Numbered from the stretch's first letter, positions 53,201 to 62,393 are shown. The stretch: DNA of 64,000 bases from Candidatus Mediterraneibacter surreyensis (GCA_019118885.1 DWYB01000032.1:36838-100837); one strand, 5' to 3'. Made by a program: numbers and translations. The notes: generated by a model not told the origin, from the sequence alone.

Positions 53201-53817
53201 AGAATAATCTGACATCTCTCGGATATGTGGATTTTGATGTACCGGGCGGAATTGATATCTACCCGAAAAATTTTGAGAGCAAGGAAATGGTAGTCGGTAT
53301 TCTGGACGATTACAACAGTCGTATGGAGGCGGAAGGAAAAGATGAGCAGGTGATCACCTATACAGATATGGTGGGAACGCTGATGTCATCCGTGACGGAG
53401 ATCATCGATATTATCAGCTATGTGCTGATAGCATTTGTGGCAATTTCTCTGGTGGTATCATCCATTATGATCGGCGTTATCACATACATCAGCGTGCTGG
53501 AGCGAAAGAAAGAGATCGGTATCCTGCGCGCGATCGGCGCATCGAAAGGAAATATTTCTCAGGTATTCAACGCGGAGACATTTATCATCGGATTTTGTGC
53601 GGGGGCGCTGGGGATCATCATATCTCTTCTGCTGCTGATACCGGGCAATGCACTGATCCATTATCTCGCGGGCACGAATGATGTAAATGCAGTGCTCCCG
53701 GCGGTGCCTGCCGTGATCCTTATCCTATTAAGCATAGTGCTGACACTGATCGGCGGTTTGATCCCGTCGAAAAAAGCGGCGAAAAGCGATCCGGTGACAG
53801 CATTGAGAACGGAGTAG
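50254..53817 (+). CDS. Fused ABC ATPase/FtsX-type permease with very large ectodomain
   Basis: The 1187-residue protein has an N-terminal MacB/LolD-type ATPase (about 1-225; Walker A GPSGSGKTT, signature LSGGQMQRVAIARAL, Walker B ILLADEPTGALD). A membrane helix follows at about 268-290, then an extracytoplasmic region of some 750 residues. Three C-terminal helices form the FtsX domain (about 1055-1180; ending GGLIPSKKAAKSDPVTALRTE). This fused form is usual in Lachnospiraceae and resembles MacB/BceB-type mechanotransmission exporters. The ectodomain holds three tandem repeats of about 64 residues starting near 707, 771 and 835 (GYQLYAQ, GFAGYIE, GYQQYAQ). Role may be export, or sensing of peptides or envelope stress. 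Confidence 0.88.
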   Translation: MLQIKDICKEYRTGTLVQKALDGVSLNLRDNEFVAILGPSGSGKTTLLNIIGGLDRYDSGDLIINGISTKKYKDRDWDSYRNHTIGFVFQSYNLIPHQTILANVELALTISGIGKAERRQRAQEALTQVGLGDQIHKKPNQLSGGQMQRVAIARALVNDPDILLADEPTGALDSETSVQVMELLKDVAKDRLVVMVTHNPELAHEYATRIVNLKDGKIRSDSDPYVVNEMELTEPEHKNMGKSSMSFLTALSLSFNNLKTKKARTLLTSFAGSIGIIGIALILSLSTGVNDYIQQIEEETLSEYPLQIQSTGFDFSSALDTGAASDAGKEEGDIYVVEMVTDMFSTMDTNDLESLKTYLENGGSGIEEYTNAIEYSYNAEPQIYKESGDGIRQVNPDHSFDSMGLGSSSGSGIMSSMMSTNVFYEMPENEALYKGQYDVKAGRWPDNYNECVLVLTSGGGMSDFMLYTLGLRDPLELDEMVDQFINEENITTPDDMGTYTYDDILGITFKLVNSADYYQYDSQYKVWTDKSGDADYMKKLVANGEDLTIVGVVQPSEDANASALSTGICYPASLTKHIAEYAENTEIVKQQLSDSSVNVFTGEKFGESGSENGFDMESLITVDEDKLQEAFGFDESAFSDLSDSFDFSGVFGNAGDSIDLSGMVDLGNVEIDLPDIPSMSLKDLMGNLDLNVSSDGFSQMASSLLEGYQLYAQDHPEADYSGLAEAFQNYLSSDAAQSILRDNITDIIQSGSGVTVTTEQLREMLSEIMSGFAGYIEENNYDDPSRFGEYLQEYLQTDGAQGILNKWADEIFSGVVDNVTVTSEQISKLAEELAGGYQQYAQQTGAPDPAQMGENFIAYLATADGQKRLSDGLAGVVDTAGIESQLTGAVERYMRSAMTSYGSAVGQALEGQISSAMDQMMDQLASGMSDAMGQAMTRVGSRLEDAMSIDGEAFADAFQMNMTGDELSELMMSMNSDQSASYENNLTSLGYVDFDVPGGIDIYPKNFESKEMVVGILDDYNSRMEAEGKDEQVITYTDMVGTLMSSVTEIIDIISYVLIAFVAISLVVSSIMIGVITYISVLERKKEIGILRAIGASKGNISQVFNAETFIIGFCAGALGIIISLLLLIPGNALIHYLAGTNDVNAVLPAVPAVILILLSIVLTLIGGLIPSKKAAKSDPVTALRTE

Positions 53818-53838
53818 ACGGAAACAGGAGATACAGTA

Positions 53839-56124
53839 ATGGATGAAAAATCTTTGAAAAGCCGGATAAAAAAATTGAGTATTGCAGTTGTGATCATCAG
53901 TTTTGCGATCCTGATCGCTGTGGTGGCGGCGTCTTATAATCTGCGTACAATCCTTCAGGATGCACTCTTCAGTCAGATGGAGAGTGAGACTGAGCAGTAC
54001 AGCATCAATATCAGACGTCAGATGGACGCGGATATACAGACGCTGAATACTCTTGCGAGTTTTATTCAGTATGGAAATATGGATACCGATTCTTTCATAA
54101 AAGGTTTTCAGCTTTCCAGAGAATATAATGATTTTGACGGTCTGGGATTTTTCGGAAGACCTGATATGAACATTGACATCGGCATAATGATCACTTCGGA
54201 TGCAGTGGAGGAAGTTTCGGCGGAAGCGCTGGATGGGAATATGGCAGCTGTTGTGCAGGATGCATGGAACGGCGGGAGTGGGATATCAAGGATATACACC
54301 GAAGAAGATACAGATGAGAATATGTTTGCGTATGCAGTTCCCGTATATGCAGACAAAGAAGTGGCAGGAGCGCTTGCGGCTGAAGTGGGCACAGACGTGT
54401 TTGCCGATGTGCTTCAGGACAGATCCGTGCTCCACGGAAGCGGTTACATCCATCTTATCTCGGACAGCGGAAAGATTCTTGTAAGGTCGGAAGAAAGGGT
54501 TATAGAAGAAGAGCTGGATACGATTTACGATAATGATTATATTGCGCAGGAAGAACAGGAGAATATAAAGGACGCTTTAATAAAAGGAGAGTCATGTTTT
54601 TCGGAATTTACTTATAACGGGGAGACATATCAGGTTCTGCTGGCGCCGCTGGGTGTCAATGGCTGGTATCTGTTCTGCGTACAGACGGCGCAGAGTATCA
54701 GCGGCAGCATCTATCATCTGATGACAAATACTCAGATCATCACGGTCGTTGTGCTGTTTATCATTTTGATCATTATCGCATACGGATACAGAATCATATA
54801 CAGGAGCAACCACAATCTGATAAAAAGCGCCTGGTATGATCCGCTGACCGGAGCATATAACATGGCAAAGTTTGAATATGAGACGGCGGGGATCATAGAA
54901 AACACGTATGAATACAGTCTGGCAGCAATGAATATCCGACAGTTCAAGTTCATTAATGAGATATTCGGAACCCGGGCAGCGGATCTTCTTTTGTGCCATA
55001 TGAAAAGTGTCATTGCAGATAATGTAACTGAGAATGAATATTACTGTCGAAACTCTGAAGACATGTTTTATCTTCTCCTGAGAGATACAGACAGAGACAG
55101 AATCAAAGAAAGAATAGGAAAAATGATCCAGGAGATCAGCAGATATGCAATCTGCAACAATCGTGATTACAGAATCCTCCTGTACTGTGGCGTTGTGATC
55201 GGAACAGACGTGGAAGACGAAGAACCTTCAGTAAAAAAGAGTATGACTCACGTCAGATTTGCACTGGATACTGCAAGGCAGTCTCTGAAAAACAACATAT
55301 GGTTTTATGACACCCGTCTGCATGAAGACGAAAAACTTCAGAATTATGTGGAAAGCCATATGAACCAGGCGCTGGATAATCATGAGTTCAAACTGTATCT
55401 TCAGCCCAAGGTGAACCTGTCTACAGGCAGGACAAGCGGTGCTGAGGCTCTGGTACGCTGGATCGCGGAAGAGGGCAGGATTATCTATCCCGGGCAGTTC
55501 ATTCCAGTGTTTGAGGCTAATGGTTTCTGTGTGAATCTGGATATGTATATGCTGGAAGAAGTGTGCCGTCAGATTCGTAAATGGATCGACGACGGACTGA
55601 CTCCTGTGCCTGTATCCGTGAATCAGTCCAAACTTCTGTTTTATGAGGCTGATTATATCGACAATCTGAAATCTCTTCTGGACAAATATCAGATTCCGGC
55701 GGAACTGATTTCTCTGGAAATCCTGGAAGGGCTTGCGTCGGAAAATGTGAATGAGCTGAATAAAAGAATAGGACGCCTGCGGGAAATCGGATTCAAGATT
55801 TCACTGGATGATTTCGGCAGCGGATATTCATCTATGAATACGTTGGCCAGTCTTGAAATAGATGAATTGAAGTTCGACCGGGGATTTCTTTTAGGCCTGA
55901 AAGATTCGGGAGAAGAGTACGAACGCCAGATCATCATTATGAATGAGATTGTGGAATTGACGAAAAAACTGAAGATAAGCACCGTAGTCGAAGGCGTGGA
56001 GACAAAAGAAAATGAAGAGCTGGTCCGGGCTCTGGGCTGCGAATACGGTCAGGGATATTATTATAGTATGCCGATGAGCGCCAGCGAGTTTTCCGAGAAA
56101 TATGTGAAGAACCCTGCTGATTAG
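53839..56124 (+). CDS. Membrane c-di-GMP phosphodiesterase: dCACHE-like sensor, degenerate GGDEF, EAL
   Basis: The 761-residue protein has membrane helices at about 13-35 and 300-322 flanking an extracytoplasmic dCACHE-like sensor. A GGDEF domain (about 328-490) follows whose signature is degraded to RNSEDMF, so it should not make c-di-GMP. The EAL domain (about 508-755) looks active: SGAEALVRW, VSVNQSK, LEILEG, LDDFGSGYSS, DELKFDRGF and VVEGVETKENEE retain the metal and catalytic residues. It should degrade c-di-GMP in response to an external ligand. It lies 21 bases after the transporter gene and converges on a cyclase gene. Confidence 0.9.
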   Translation: MDEKSLKSRIKKLSIAVVIISFAILIAVVAASYNLRTILQDALFSQMESETEQYSINIRRQMDADIQTLNTLASFIQYGNMDTDSFIKGFQLSREYNDFDGLGFFGRPDMNIDIGIMITSDAVEEVSAEALDGNMAAVVQDAWNGGSGISRIYTEEDTDENMFAYAVPVYADKEVAGALAAEVGTDVFADVLQDRSVLHGSGYIHLISDSGKILVRSEERVIEEELDTIYDNDYIAQEEQENIKDALIKGESCFSEFTYNGETYQVLLAPLGVNGWYLFCVQTAQSISGSIYHLMTNTQIITVVVLFIILIIIAYGYRIIYRSNHNLIKSAWYDPLTGAYNMAKFEYETAGIIENTYEYSLAAMNIRQFKFINEIFGTRAADLLLCHMKSVIADNVTENEYYCRNSEDMFYLLLRDTDRDRIKERIGKMIQEISRYAICNNRDYRILLYCGVVIGTDVEDEEPSVKKSMTHVRFALDTARQSLKNNIWFYDTRLHEDEKLQNYVESHMNQALDNHEFKLYLQPKVNLSTGRTSGAEALVRWIAEEGRIIYPGQFIPVFEANGFCVNLDMYMLEEVCRQIRKWIDDGLTPVPVSVNQSKLLFYEADYIDNLKSLLDKYQIPAELISLEILEGLASENVNELNKRIGRLREIGFKISLDDFGSGYSSMNTLASLEIDELKFDRGFLLGLKDSGEEYERQIIIMNEIVELTKKLKISTVVEGVETKENEELVRALGCEYGQGYYYSMPMSASEFSEKYVKNPAD

Positions 56125-56145
56125 AAGCGCACACCGGCAGACATT

Positions 56146-57513
56146 CTATTTCGCTTCAAGGATGATGCACCGTCCCTTTTTTGACTGCTTCACTTCGTAA
56201 AGGACGTCGTCCGCCATCTTGTAAAGTTCGGCAAATGTTCTGGGATTGTCGCTGTGTATCCCGCCAATGGATATGGATGTGCGGATCCCGGGGCATTTTA
56301 TCATGGCTTCACGCAGGTATTTCTGAGTGACCGCCTCTGCCTTTAACTGAATTGCCTGCATATCCATACATGGATATGCAAGAACGGCAAATTCATCGCC
56401 GCCCATTCTGATCACGACATCAGTCTGACGAAATGTTTCCTTCAGTGTATTCGCTACATACTGGAGCATATAGTCTCCGGTATCATGTCCGTAAAGATCG
56501 TTGACCCGTTTGAAATTATCAATGTCCATCATGAAAAATGTGTATGGCATAGGGTTTTTCATTTTATCGACTATAAGGGTCATGCCGCCTCTTCGGTTAT
56601 AGATTCCGGTAAGAAAGTCTTTATATGATTCTTCCATAAGTCTGTATCGGTTCTGTATTTCGTTGGAAATGTCAACAAGTACGCTGATAACTACAGCCCG
56701 ATCGTCTTCGACAGTGATCTTCCGTCCGATATCATAGACCCATATATAATTTCCGTCTTTTTTCCTTATGCGATATTTAATGGAGTATCCGTCTCCCGTG
56801 CTCTGAAAGATTCGCTCTGAAACCCTTTTGGCATCTTCTTCGTGGATAGAATTTATCACGAGTCCTCCAGTAGTTTTAACGAATTCATCATAAGTATATC
56901 CAGTCATATTGAGAAGAGTGTCATTAACTACATACAGGGGGAAACCCTCCTCCATATAACTGCCGATGATCCCGCTGGGCATCATTACACAAAGTATGTC
57001 AAGAAGCTTTCGCTGTGTCTGGCCGCTGAGTTTGCGTGCCTGTTCGGATATAAAGCGGAGCGGAAAAAATTCATCATTGTCCTGAGTCCGACTGCCCTCT
57101 GACATATGCAGTGAAGTGGCAAGGTATTTCCCGTCCGTGTTGCAGAAAGTTCCCGTTAGCCGTGTACAGTAGTATACGGGCTGCAAATCTTCCTGTTCGA
57201 TACAGGTTTCCATTTTGCAGTAAATCTGCCAGCAGTTACTGCTGACTTGTTTTTCTGTATAATTGCTGATCTGGTATTTGATAGGAGAAGGAAGATTGGC
57301 GATCTCCTGTTTCAGCAGTAATGCAAATTCTTCTTTGTTTACCGCAACTTCACCTTCCCCTGTTCCCAGACTGTATATATTGTCAGCAACCAGAGACAGG
57401 GTCTTTTCAATATTTCTTTCTGTTAGATAAAAATGGAAAAATTGATCCAGTACCGGATAGATAAGTCTGCCTGAAATAGTTTTATTATCTGCAATATCTG
57501 TTTCTCTTGACAT
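56146..57513 (-). CDS. Diguanylate cyclase with SnoaL-like and PAS sensor domains
   Basis: The 455-residue soluble protein has an N-terminal SnoaL/NTF2-like domain (about 17-145), a PAS domain (about 180-290; YVVNDTLLNMTGYTYDEFV, IRKKDGNYIWVYDIGRKI) and a C-terminal GGDEF domain (about 295-455). The active-site motif RMGGDEFAVL is intact, and an inhibitory I-site RQTD lies five residues before it. It should make c-di-GMP with product inhibition, controlled by a cytoplasmic ligand. It is tail to tail with the EAL gene, with only 21 bases between. Confidence 0.92.
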   Translation of the reverse strand: MSRETDIADNKTISGRLIYPVLDQFFHFYLTERNIEKTLSLVADNIYSLGTGEGEVAVNKEEFALLLKQEIANLPSPIKYQISNYTEKQVSSNCWQIYCKMETCIEQEDLQPVYYCTRLTGTFCNTDGKYLATSLHMSEGSRTQDNDEFFPLRFISEQARKLSGQTQRKLLDILCVMMPSGIIGSYMEEGFPLYVVNDTLLNMTGYTYDEFVKTTGGLVINSIHEEDAKRVSERIFQSTGDGYSIKYRIRKKDGNYIWVYDIGRKITVEDDRAVVISVLVDISNEIQNRYRLMEESYKDFLTGIYNRRGGMTLIVDKMKNPMPYTFFMMDIDNFKRVNDLYGHDTGDYMLQYVANTLKETFRQTDVVIRMGGDEFAVLAYPCMDMQAIQLKAEAVTQKYLREAMIKCPGIRTSISIGGIHSDNPRTFAELYKMADDVLYEVKQSKKGRCIILEAK

Positions 57514-57677
57514 TTTATGCCTCCCATAATAAATTCAGCATCCCCGAAGCCGTAACAAAGAGTGTTGAGTATCATCATAGGGTTCAGCAATATATTTTAT
57601 ATAATATTACGGTATATTTGGCAAGTGTTTTTATTGATTTTCCTGTGGCACATACGCTGAAAAGCAGCAAAAAATAT

Positions 57678-57706
57678 TGACAAATCAATCATATCTACCT
57701 ACACTT
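57678..57706 (+). promoter_or_regulatory. Sigma-A promoter of the pot operon
   Basis: TTGACA (57678-57683), a 17-base spacer and TACACT (57701-57706), 43 bases before the potA start. It lies in a 236-base gap between divergent genes that otherwise holds only AT-rich sequence. Confidence 0.75.
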
Positions 57707-57749
57707 ATTACGATTGTACGCATGAACAAGCATGGTAAGGAGTGAGACC

Positions 57750-59186
57750 GTGGAAAAAAACAGTAATATTATAGAGCTGAGAAACATAAAAAAAGTGTTT
57801 GATGATACAGCTGTCGTGGAGGATTTTAACCTGACGGTCAGGAGAGGAGAGTTTGTAACATTTCTCGGCCCATCAGGCTGTGGAAAGACGACGACACTTC
57901 GGATGATCGCCGGATTCGAGTTCCCGACAGAGGGGGAGATTCTGTTGAACGGGGAAGACATCAGCCATCTGCCGCCCAATCTGCGGCCGATCAATACGGT
58001 GTTCCAGCGCTACGCCCTGTTCCCGCACCTGAATGTATATGACAATGTGGCGTTTGGGCTGAACCTGAAGAAACTGCCGAAGAACGTGATCAGGGAAAAA
58101 GTGGAGAAAGTGCTGGAGGTAGTGGATCTGGAAGGATTTGAGAAGAGGAAGATCTCGACACTTTCAGGAGGACAGCAGCAGAGGATCGCCATTGCCCGGG
58201 CTATCGTCAACGAACCGGACATTCTGCTTCTGGACGAACCACTCGGGGCACTGGACCTGAAGATGAGAAAAGAGATGCAGCTGGAGCTCAAATCCATGCA
58301 TGAGCGTCTTGGGATCACATTTATCTATGTGACCCACGATCAGGAGGAGGCTCTTACAATGTCCGATAAAGTAGTGGTCATGTCTGACGGGATGATCCAG
58401 CAGACCGGTACTCCGGAGGAAATCTACAATGAACCGGAGAATGCGTTTGTGGCTGACTTTATCGGTGAGAGCAATATTTTTGAGGGAAAGATGGCTGCGT
58501 CTATGACGGTCGGATTCTGCGGCGCTCAGTTTCCCTGCGTGGACAATGTGCCGAAAGATACCCGTGTGGATGTAGTTGTAAGACCTGAGGATGTGATCAT
58601 TACCAGACCCGGCGACGGTCAGATCAGGGGAGTTGTCGATTCAGCCGTATTCAAAGGCATGTATTATGAGATTACAGCAATTCTTTCGGACGACAATGAA
58701 GTTGTGATCCAGAGTACGAGAAACGCCCGGGTCGGCGAGGAGATCGGCATGAGGATTGATCCGGACAGCATCCATGTTATGCCGGCAGGTGTTCTGGTTA
58801 ACGTTTTTGACGGAATGATAACAAAAGACGGGAAAGCCGCTTTTGCCGGCGGTGAATATGAGTGTGACCTGACACAGCTCTATGAGGGATCACGCCGGAG
58901 CGGGGAATGCTCAGTAGTGACCGAGAGTGGCGAAGAAATTAATCTGTCCGGAATGTATGTGACAGTGGAAGTGCCGGTCAAAGCCGTATCCATGAGTGAT
59001 GAACAGAGAGACTACCGTGCACAGGGAAATATCATTTCCTTTATTTACAAAGGAAATCACTACAATTATACAGTACGGACAGCTACGGAGGAGGACTTCG
59101 TGCTTGATGAAGACGATCTGTGGAATGAGGGAGATCATGTCAGCCTTATGATCCCGAGCGATCAGATCATACTGAAGAGAAAGTAG
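57750..59186 (+). CDS. potA: Spermidine/putrescine ABC transporter ATPase with long C-terminal extension
   Basis: The product has 478 residues from GTG 57750 (AAGGAGTGAG site). The ABC domain has Walker A GPSGCGKTT, signature LSGGQQQRIAIARAI, Walker B ILLLDEPLGALD and the switch His in YVTHDQEEAL. PotA proteins usually have about 350-380 residues. Here the TOBE-like C-terminal region is about 100 residues longer (about 360-478; includes EYECDLTQLYEGSRR and YRAQGNIISFIYKGNHYNY), so a second regulatory beta domain is likely. First gene of potABCD. Confidence 0.9.
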   Translation: MEKNSNIIELRNIKKVFDDTAVVEDFNLTVRRGEFVTFLGPSGCGKTTTLRMIAGFEFPTEGEILLNGEDISHLPPNLRPINTVFQRYALFPHLNVYDNVAFGLNLKKLPKNVIREKVEKVLEVVDLEGFEKRKISTLSGGQQQRIAIARAIVNEPDILLLDEPLGALDLKMRKEMQLELKSMHERLGITFIYVTHDQEEALTMSDKVVVMSDGMIQQTGTPEEIYNEPENAFVADFIGESNIFEGKMAASMTVGFCGAQFPCVDNVPKDTRVDVVVRPEDVIITRPGDGQIRGVVDSAVFKGMYYEITAILSDDNEVVIQSTRNARVGEEIGMRIDPDSIHVMPAGVLVNVFDGMITKDGKAAFAGGEYECDLTQLYEGSRRSGECSVVTESGEEINLSGMYVTVEVPVKAVSMSDEQRDYRAQGNIISFIYKGNHYNYTVRTATEEDFVLDEDDLWNEGDHVSLMIPSDQIILKRK

Positions 59187-59195
59187 GGATATACT

Positions 59196-59993
59196 ATGAG
59201 AAATTTTCGATTCAGCAGGAAACAGCTGTGTATACCTTATGCTCTGTTTCTGGTCTGTTTTGTCGTGCTGCCGCTGGCAGTGATTGTTTACTATGCGTTT
59301 ACTGACGGAAGCGGGAGTTTCACCCTTGCCAATCTGCTCAACTTTTTTACAAACGGAAATACGATAGGAACGCTCTGTTACAGTGCGGTGATCGCAGTGG
59401 CTGTGACGGGGGTCTGTCTTCTCGTGGCCTATCCGGTGGCATATATTCTGGCACGAAGCGGACTGAAGAGAGCACCGGTGCTCCTGATGCTTTTTATCCT
59501 TCCTATGTGGATCAACTTCACTCTTCGTATCACGGCGCTAAAGGAAATACTGAATGTGATCGAAGGAAATCTGTCGCTTCATCCTTTCCTGAATACGGTG
59601 ATCGGCATGACATACGACTATCTTCCGTTTATGATCCTGCCCCTGTATACAACGCTTCTTCAGCTTGACGAAAGCCTTCTGGAGGCGGCGCAGGATCTGG
59701 GGGCGGGATCTGCGGCAGTATTCTTCAGAGTGACGCTGCCCCTGTCTATGCCGGGGATCGTCAGCGGAATCACCATGACGTTTCTTCCGGCCATGACGAA
59801 CTATGTCATCCTGGATATGATGTACAACAGTACATATATTATGGGCTCACTGATAGGAAGCTATTTTAATATTTATGACTGGAATAATGGTTCCATGATC
59901 TCTCTGATCCTTTTTGCGGTGATATGTATCGTATCGCTTGTCACCGGAGGCGAGGAACAGGATGATGCGAAGAACAGGGGGGCGGTGCTGTAA
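59196..59993 (+). CDS. potB: Spermidine/putrescine ABC transporter permease PotB
   Basis: The 265-residue protein has six membrane segments and the EAA-loop region LLEAAQDLGAGSAAVFFRVTLPL, followed by MPGIVSGITMTFLPAMTNYVI. It ends exactly at the first base of potC. It is somewhat shorter than E. coli PotB (about 285). Confidence 0.9.
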   Translation: MRNFRFSRKQLCIPYALFLVCFVVLPLAVIVYYAFTDGSGSFTLANLLNFFTNGNTIGTLCYSAVIAVAVTGVCLLVAYPVAYILARSGLKRAPVLLMLFILPMWINFTLRITALKEILNVIEGNLSLHPFLNTVIGMTYDYLPFMILPLYTTLLQLDESLLEAAQDLGAGSAAVFFRVTLPLSMPGIVSGITMTFLPAMTNYVILDMMYNSTYIMGSLIGSYFNIYDWNNGSMISLILFAVICIVSLVTGGEEQDDAKNRGAVL

Positions 59994-60817
59994 TGAAAAA
60001 GATTCTGTCTTACACTTGGCTTGTACTTGTGGCGCTGTTTATGTATATTCCGGTGCTGATCCTGGCGTTCTACAGTTTTACGGACTCTACCACTATCGGC
60101 GCTGTGAGGGGCTTTTCTCTGCACAACTACGAAACGCTTTTTACGACTGAAGAACTGAGAAATATGATCGTCGGCACACTCCTGCTGGCGGTGGGATCGG
60201 CCGTGATAGCATCGGTGTTGGGAACAGTGGGCGCTATCGGGGCGTTTTATTCCAGACCCTTTACCCGGGCTGCTGTGGAGACTGCAAACAGGATTCCGGT
60301 AGTCAATGCCGATGTCGTGACGGCGTTCTCCATCTGTATTCTTCTGATCGTTGTGCTCGGAATTGAGAAAAATACTTTCATCCCGCTTGTGATCGGACAT
60401 GTGGTGCTGTGCACGCCTTTTGTTTATCTTGCCGTAATGCCGAAGCTAAAGCAGATGGACAACGGACTCTATGAGGCGGCGCTGGATTTGGGTGCGACGC
60501 CGTTCCAGGCGCTGTACAAGATCGTGATCCCGCAGATCATTCCGGGCATAGTCTCAGGGTTCATGCTGTCGATTACATTGTCGCTGGATGACTATTTTAT
60601 TTCTACGTATACGAAACCGGCCACATTCGACACAATCAGCACATATGTGGTCAATGCCACAAGAGGAGCCCAGACTGAGATCAAGACTGCCCTGTGGGCG
60701 CTGTCCACGGTGATATTCCTGGTCGTGATCCTGGCGGTGGTGATCATGAACCTGGCGTCGGCAGGACCGGTAAAAAAGCAGGAGGTGAACGTCCATGACA
60801 GCAGAAAGCAAGATTAA
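59993..60817 (+). CDS. potC: Spermidine/putrescine ABC transporter permease PotC
   Basis: The 274-residue protein has six membrane segments, the EAA-loop region YEAALDLGATPFQALYKIVIPQI and SLDDYFISTYTKP, a strong PotC signature. It starts in the stop of potB (TAATG) and overlaps potD by 23 bases. Confidence 0.92.
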   Translation: MKKILSYTWLVLVALFMYIPVLILAFYSFTDSTTIGAVRGFSLHNYETLFTTEELRNMIVGTLLLAVGSAVIASVLGTVGAIGAFYSRPFTRAAVETANRIPVVNADVVTAFSICILLIVVLGIEKNTFIPLVIGHVVLCTPFVYLAVMPKLKQMDNGLYEAALDLGATPFQALYKIVIPQIIPGIVSGFMLSITLSLDDYFISTYTKPATFDTISTYVVNATRGAQTEIKTALWALSTVIFLVVILAVVIMNLASAGPVKKQEVNVHDSRKQD

Positions 60818-62393
60818 GAGACGGACGTCGGGAGGAAAGAGGATCGGGCGCATGGCTCTGTGTGTCCTGCTCTCCGCGGGAACAGCTGCGGTTTTGCCCG
60901 GCAGCCTTATACCGGGCGGCCTCTCCACTGTCTTTGCGGCGGATGCAGAACCGGCTGAACATACGGAAAAAGTAACCCTGCGCATTGCCAACTGGGAGGA
61001 ATATATCGACGAGGGCGACTGGGATGAAGAGGAAGCCATCGATCTCGACGACCGGGAAGGAACCGTGATCCTGGGCGAGAATTCCATGGTCGAAGATTTT
61101 GAACAGTGGTATCTGGATACTTACGGAACGGAAGTGGAAGTAGAGTACTCCACATTCGGAACCAACGAGGACCTCTATAACCAGCTTACCCTTGGAAATG
61201 ATTTCGATCTTGTCTGTCCGTCTGAATACATGTTTATGAAACTCATTGCCGAAGGCAGACTCCAGCCGTTATCGGAAAGCTTTTTTGATACAGGAAGAGA
61301 AGACAATTATTATATCCGGGGAGTGTCGGACTATATCAGAAATATATTCGATACGAACACCATAGACGGAGAACCGTGGAGCCGATACGCTGCCGGTTAT
61401 ATGTGGGGAACCACAGGGATCGTATACAACCCTGAAGTGATCTCGAAAGAGGAGGCGTCCCACTGGGCAATCCTGGCGGATCCCAAGTATAAGGGTCAGG
61501 TGACGATCAAGGATAATGTGCGCGACAGTTATTTCGCCGCGCTGGGACTCCTCAATGAAGAGGAGCTGATGAAACCTGATTTTATCAATTCCCCGGATCG
61601 GCTGGAGCGCATTGCCGAGCTTATGAACCGGACAGATGAAGATACGGTAAACAAGGCTGAATCCATCTTAAAAGAGATGAAAGAAAATGCATATTCTTTC
61701 GAGTCGGACAGCGGGAAAGCGGACATGGTGACGGGAAAAGTCCTGGCAAACTACCAGTGGTCAGGAGACGCCGTCTATACGCTGGATCAGGCTGAGATAG
61801 ACGACTACTATCTGGCTTACGCCGTGCCGGAAGAGTGCACCAATATCTGGTTTGACGGCTGGGTCATGCTAAAAGACGGGATCAGCGGCGACCCTGCGAA
61901 ACAGCAGGCAGCTGAGGCGTTTATAAATTTTATGTCAAGACCTGACAATGTAGTCAGAAACATGTATTATATCGGATATACATCCGTGATAGCCGGAGGA
62001 GACAGCGATATTATCTACGCTTACGCCGACTGGTGCTACGGGGCAGAGGAAGAAGAGGAAGATGTCATTGAATATCCGGTCGGATTCTTTTTCAGTGGAG
62101 ATAACGCTGATGAAGACTATATCATAACGGCTGCGTCAGATCAGGCGAACCGCCAGCTTTTCGCACAGTATCCGCCTCAGGATGTGCTGGAACGGGCTGT
62201 AGTGATGCAGTACTTTGATCAGGAAAACAACGAGCGAATCAACCAGATGTGGGTTAATGTCAGGTGCTTTGATCTGACGTCGCTGACCTGGAAGGACTGG
62301 GCGGTGATCGGCGCAGCTGCAGTGATCGCGGCCGCGGCTGTGGTGATGTTTAAGAAGAGAGACGAGATTGGAGAAATACTCCACAGACGATGA
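60795..62393 (+). CDS. potD: Polyamine-binding protein PotD with C-terminal membrane anchor
   Basis: The 532-residue protein begins with a hydrophobic signal region (about 18-50, ending VFAADA) without a lipobox, then a PotD-type binding domain (LRIANWEEYIDEG, FDLVCPSEYMFMKLI, GTTGIVYNPEVI, WFDGWVMLKDG). It is about 180 residues longer than E. coli PotD (348). An acidic insert near residues 70-90 and a C-terminal part that ends in a membrane helix plus basic tail (about 500-520; WAVIGAAAVIAAAAVVMFKKRDE) account for much of this. The anchor replaces the usual lipid anchor of Gram-positive binding proteins. Confidence 0.88.
   Translation: MTAESKIKRRTSGGKRIGRMALCVLLSAGTAAVLPGSLIPGGLSTVFAADAEPAEHTEKVTLRIANWEEYIDEGDWDEEEAIDLDDREGTVILGENSMVEDFEQWYLDTYGTEVEVEYSTFGTNEDLYNQLTLGNDFDLVCPSEYMFMKLIAEGRLQPLSESFFDTGREDNYYIRGVSDYIRNIFDTNTIDGEPWSRYAAGYMWGTTGIVYNPEVISKEEASHWAILADPKYKGQVTIKDNVRDSYFAALGLLNEEELMKPDFINSPDRLERIAELMNRTDEDTVNKAESILKEMKENAYSFESDSGKADMVTGKVLANYQWSGDAVYTLDQAEIDDYYLAYAVPEECTNIWFDGWVMLKDGISGDPAKQQAAEAFINFMSRPDNVVRNMYYIGYTSVIAGGDSDIIYAYADWCYGAEEEEEDVIEYPVGFFFSGDNADEDYIITAASDQANRQLFAQYPPQDVLERAVVMQYFDQENNERINQMWVNVRCFDLTSLTWKDWAVIGAAAVIAAAAVVMFKKRDEIGEILHRR

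Noticed and set aside
56125-56145. Terminator between the converging EAL and GGDEF genes
   Set aside because: The 21-base gap has no inverted repeat of useful length.
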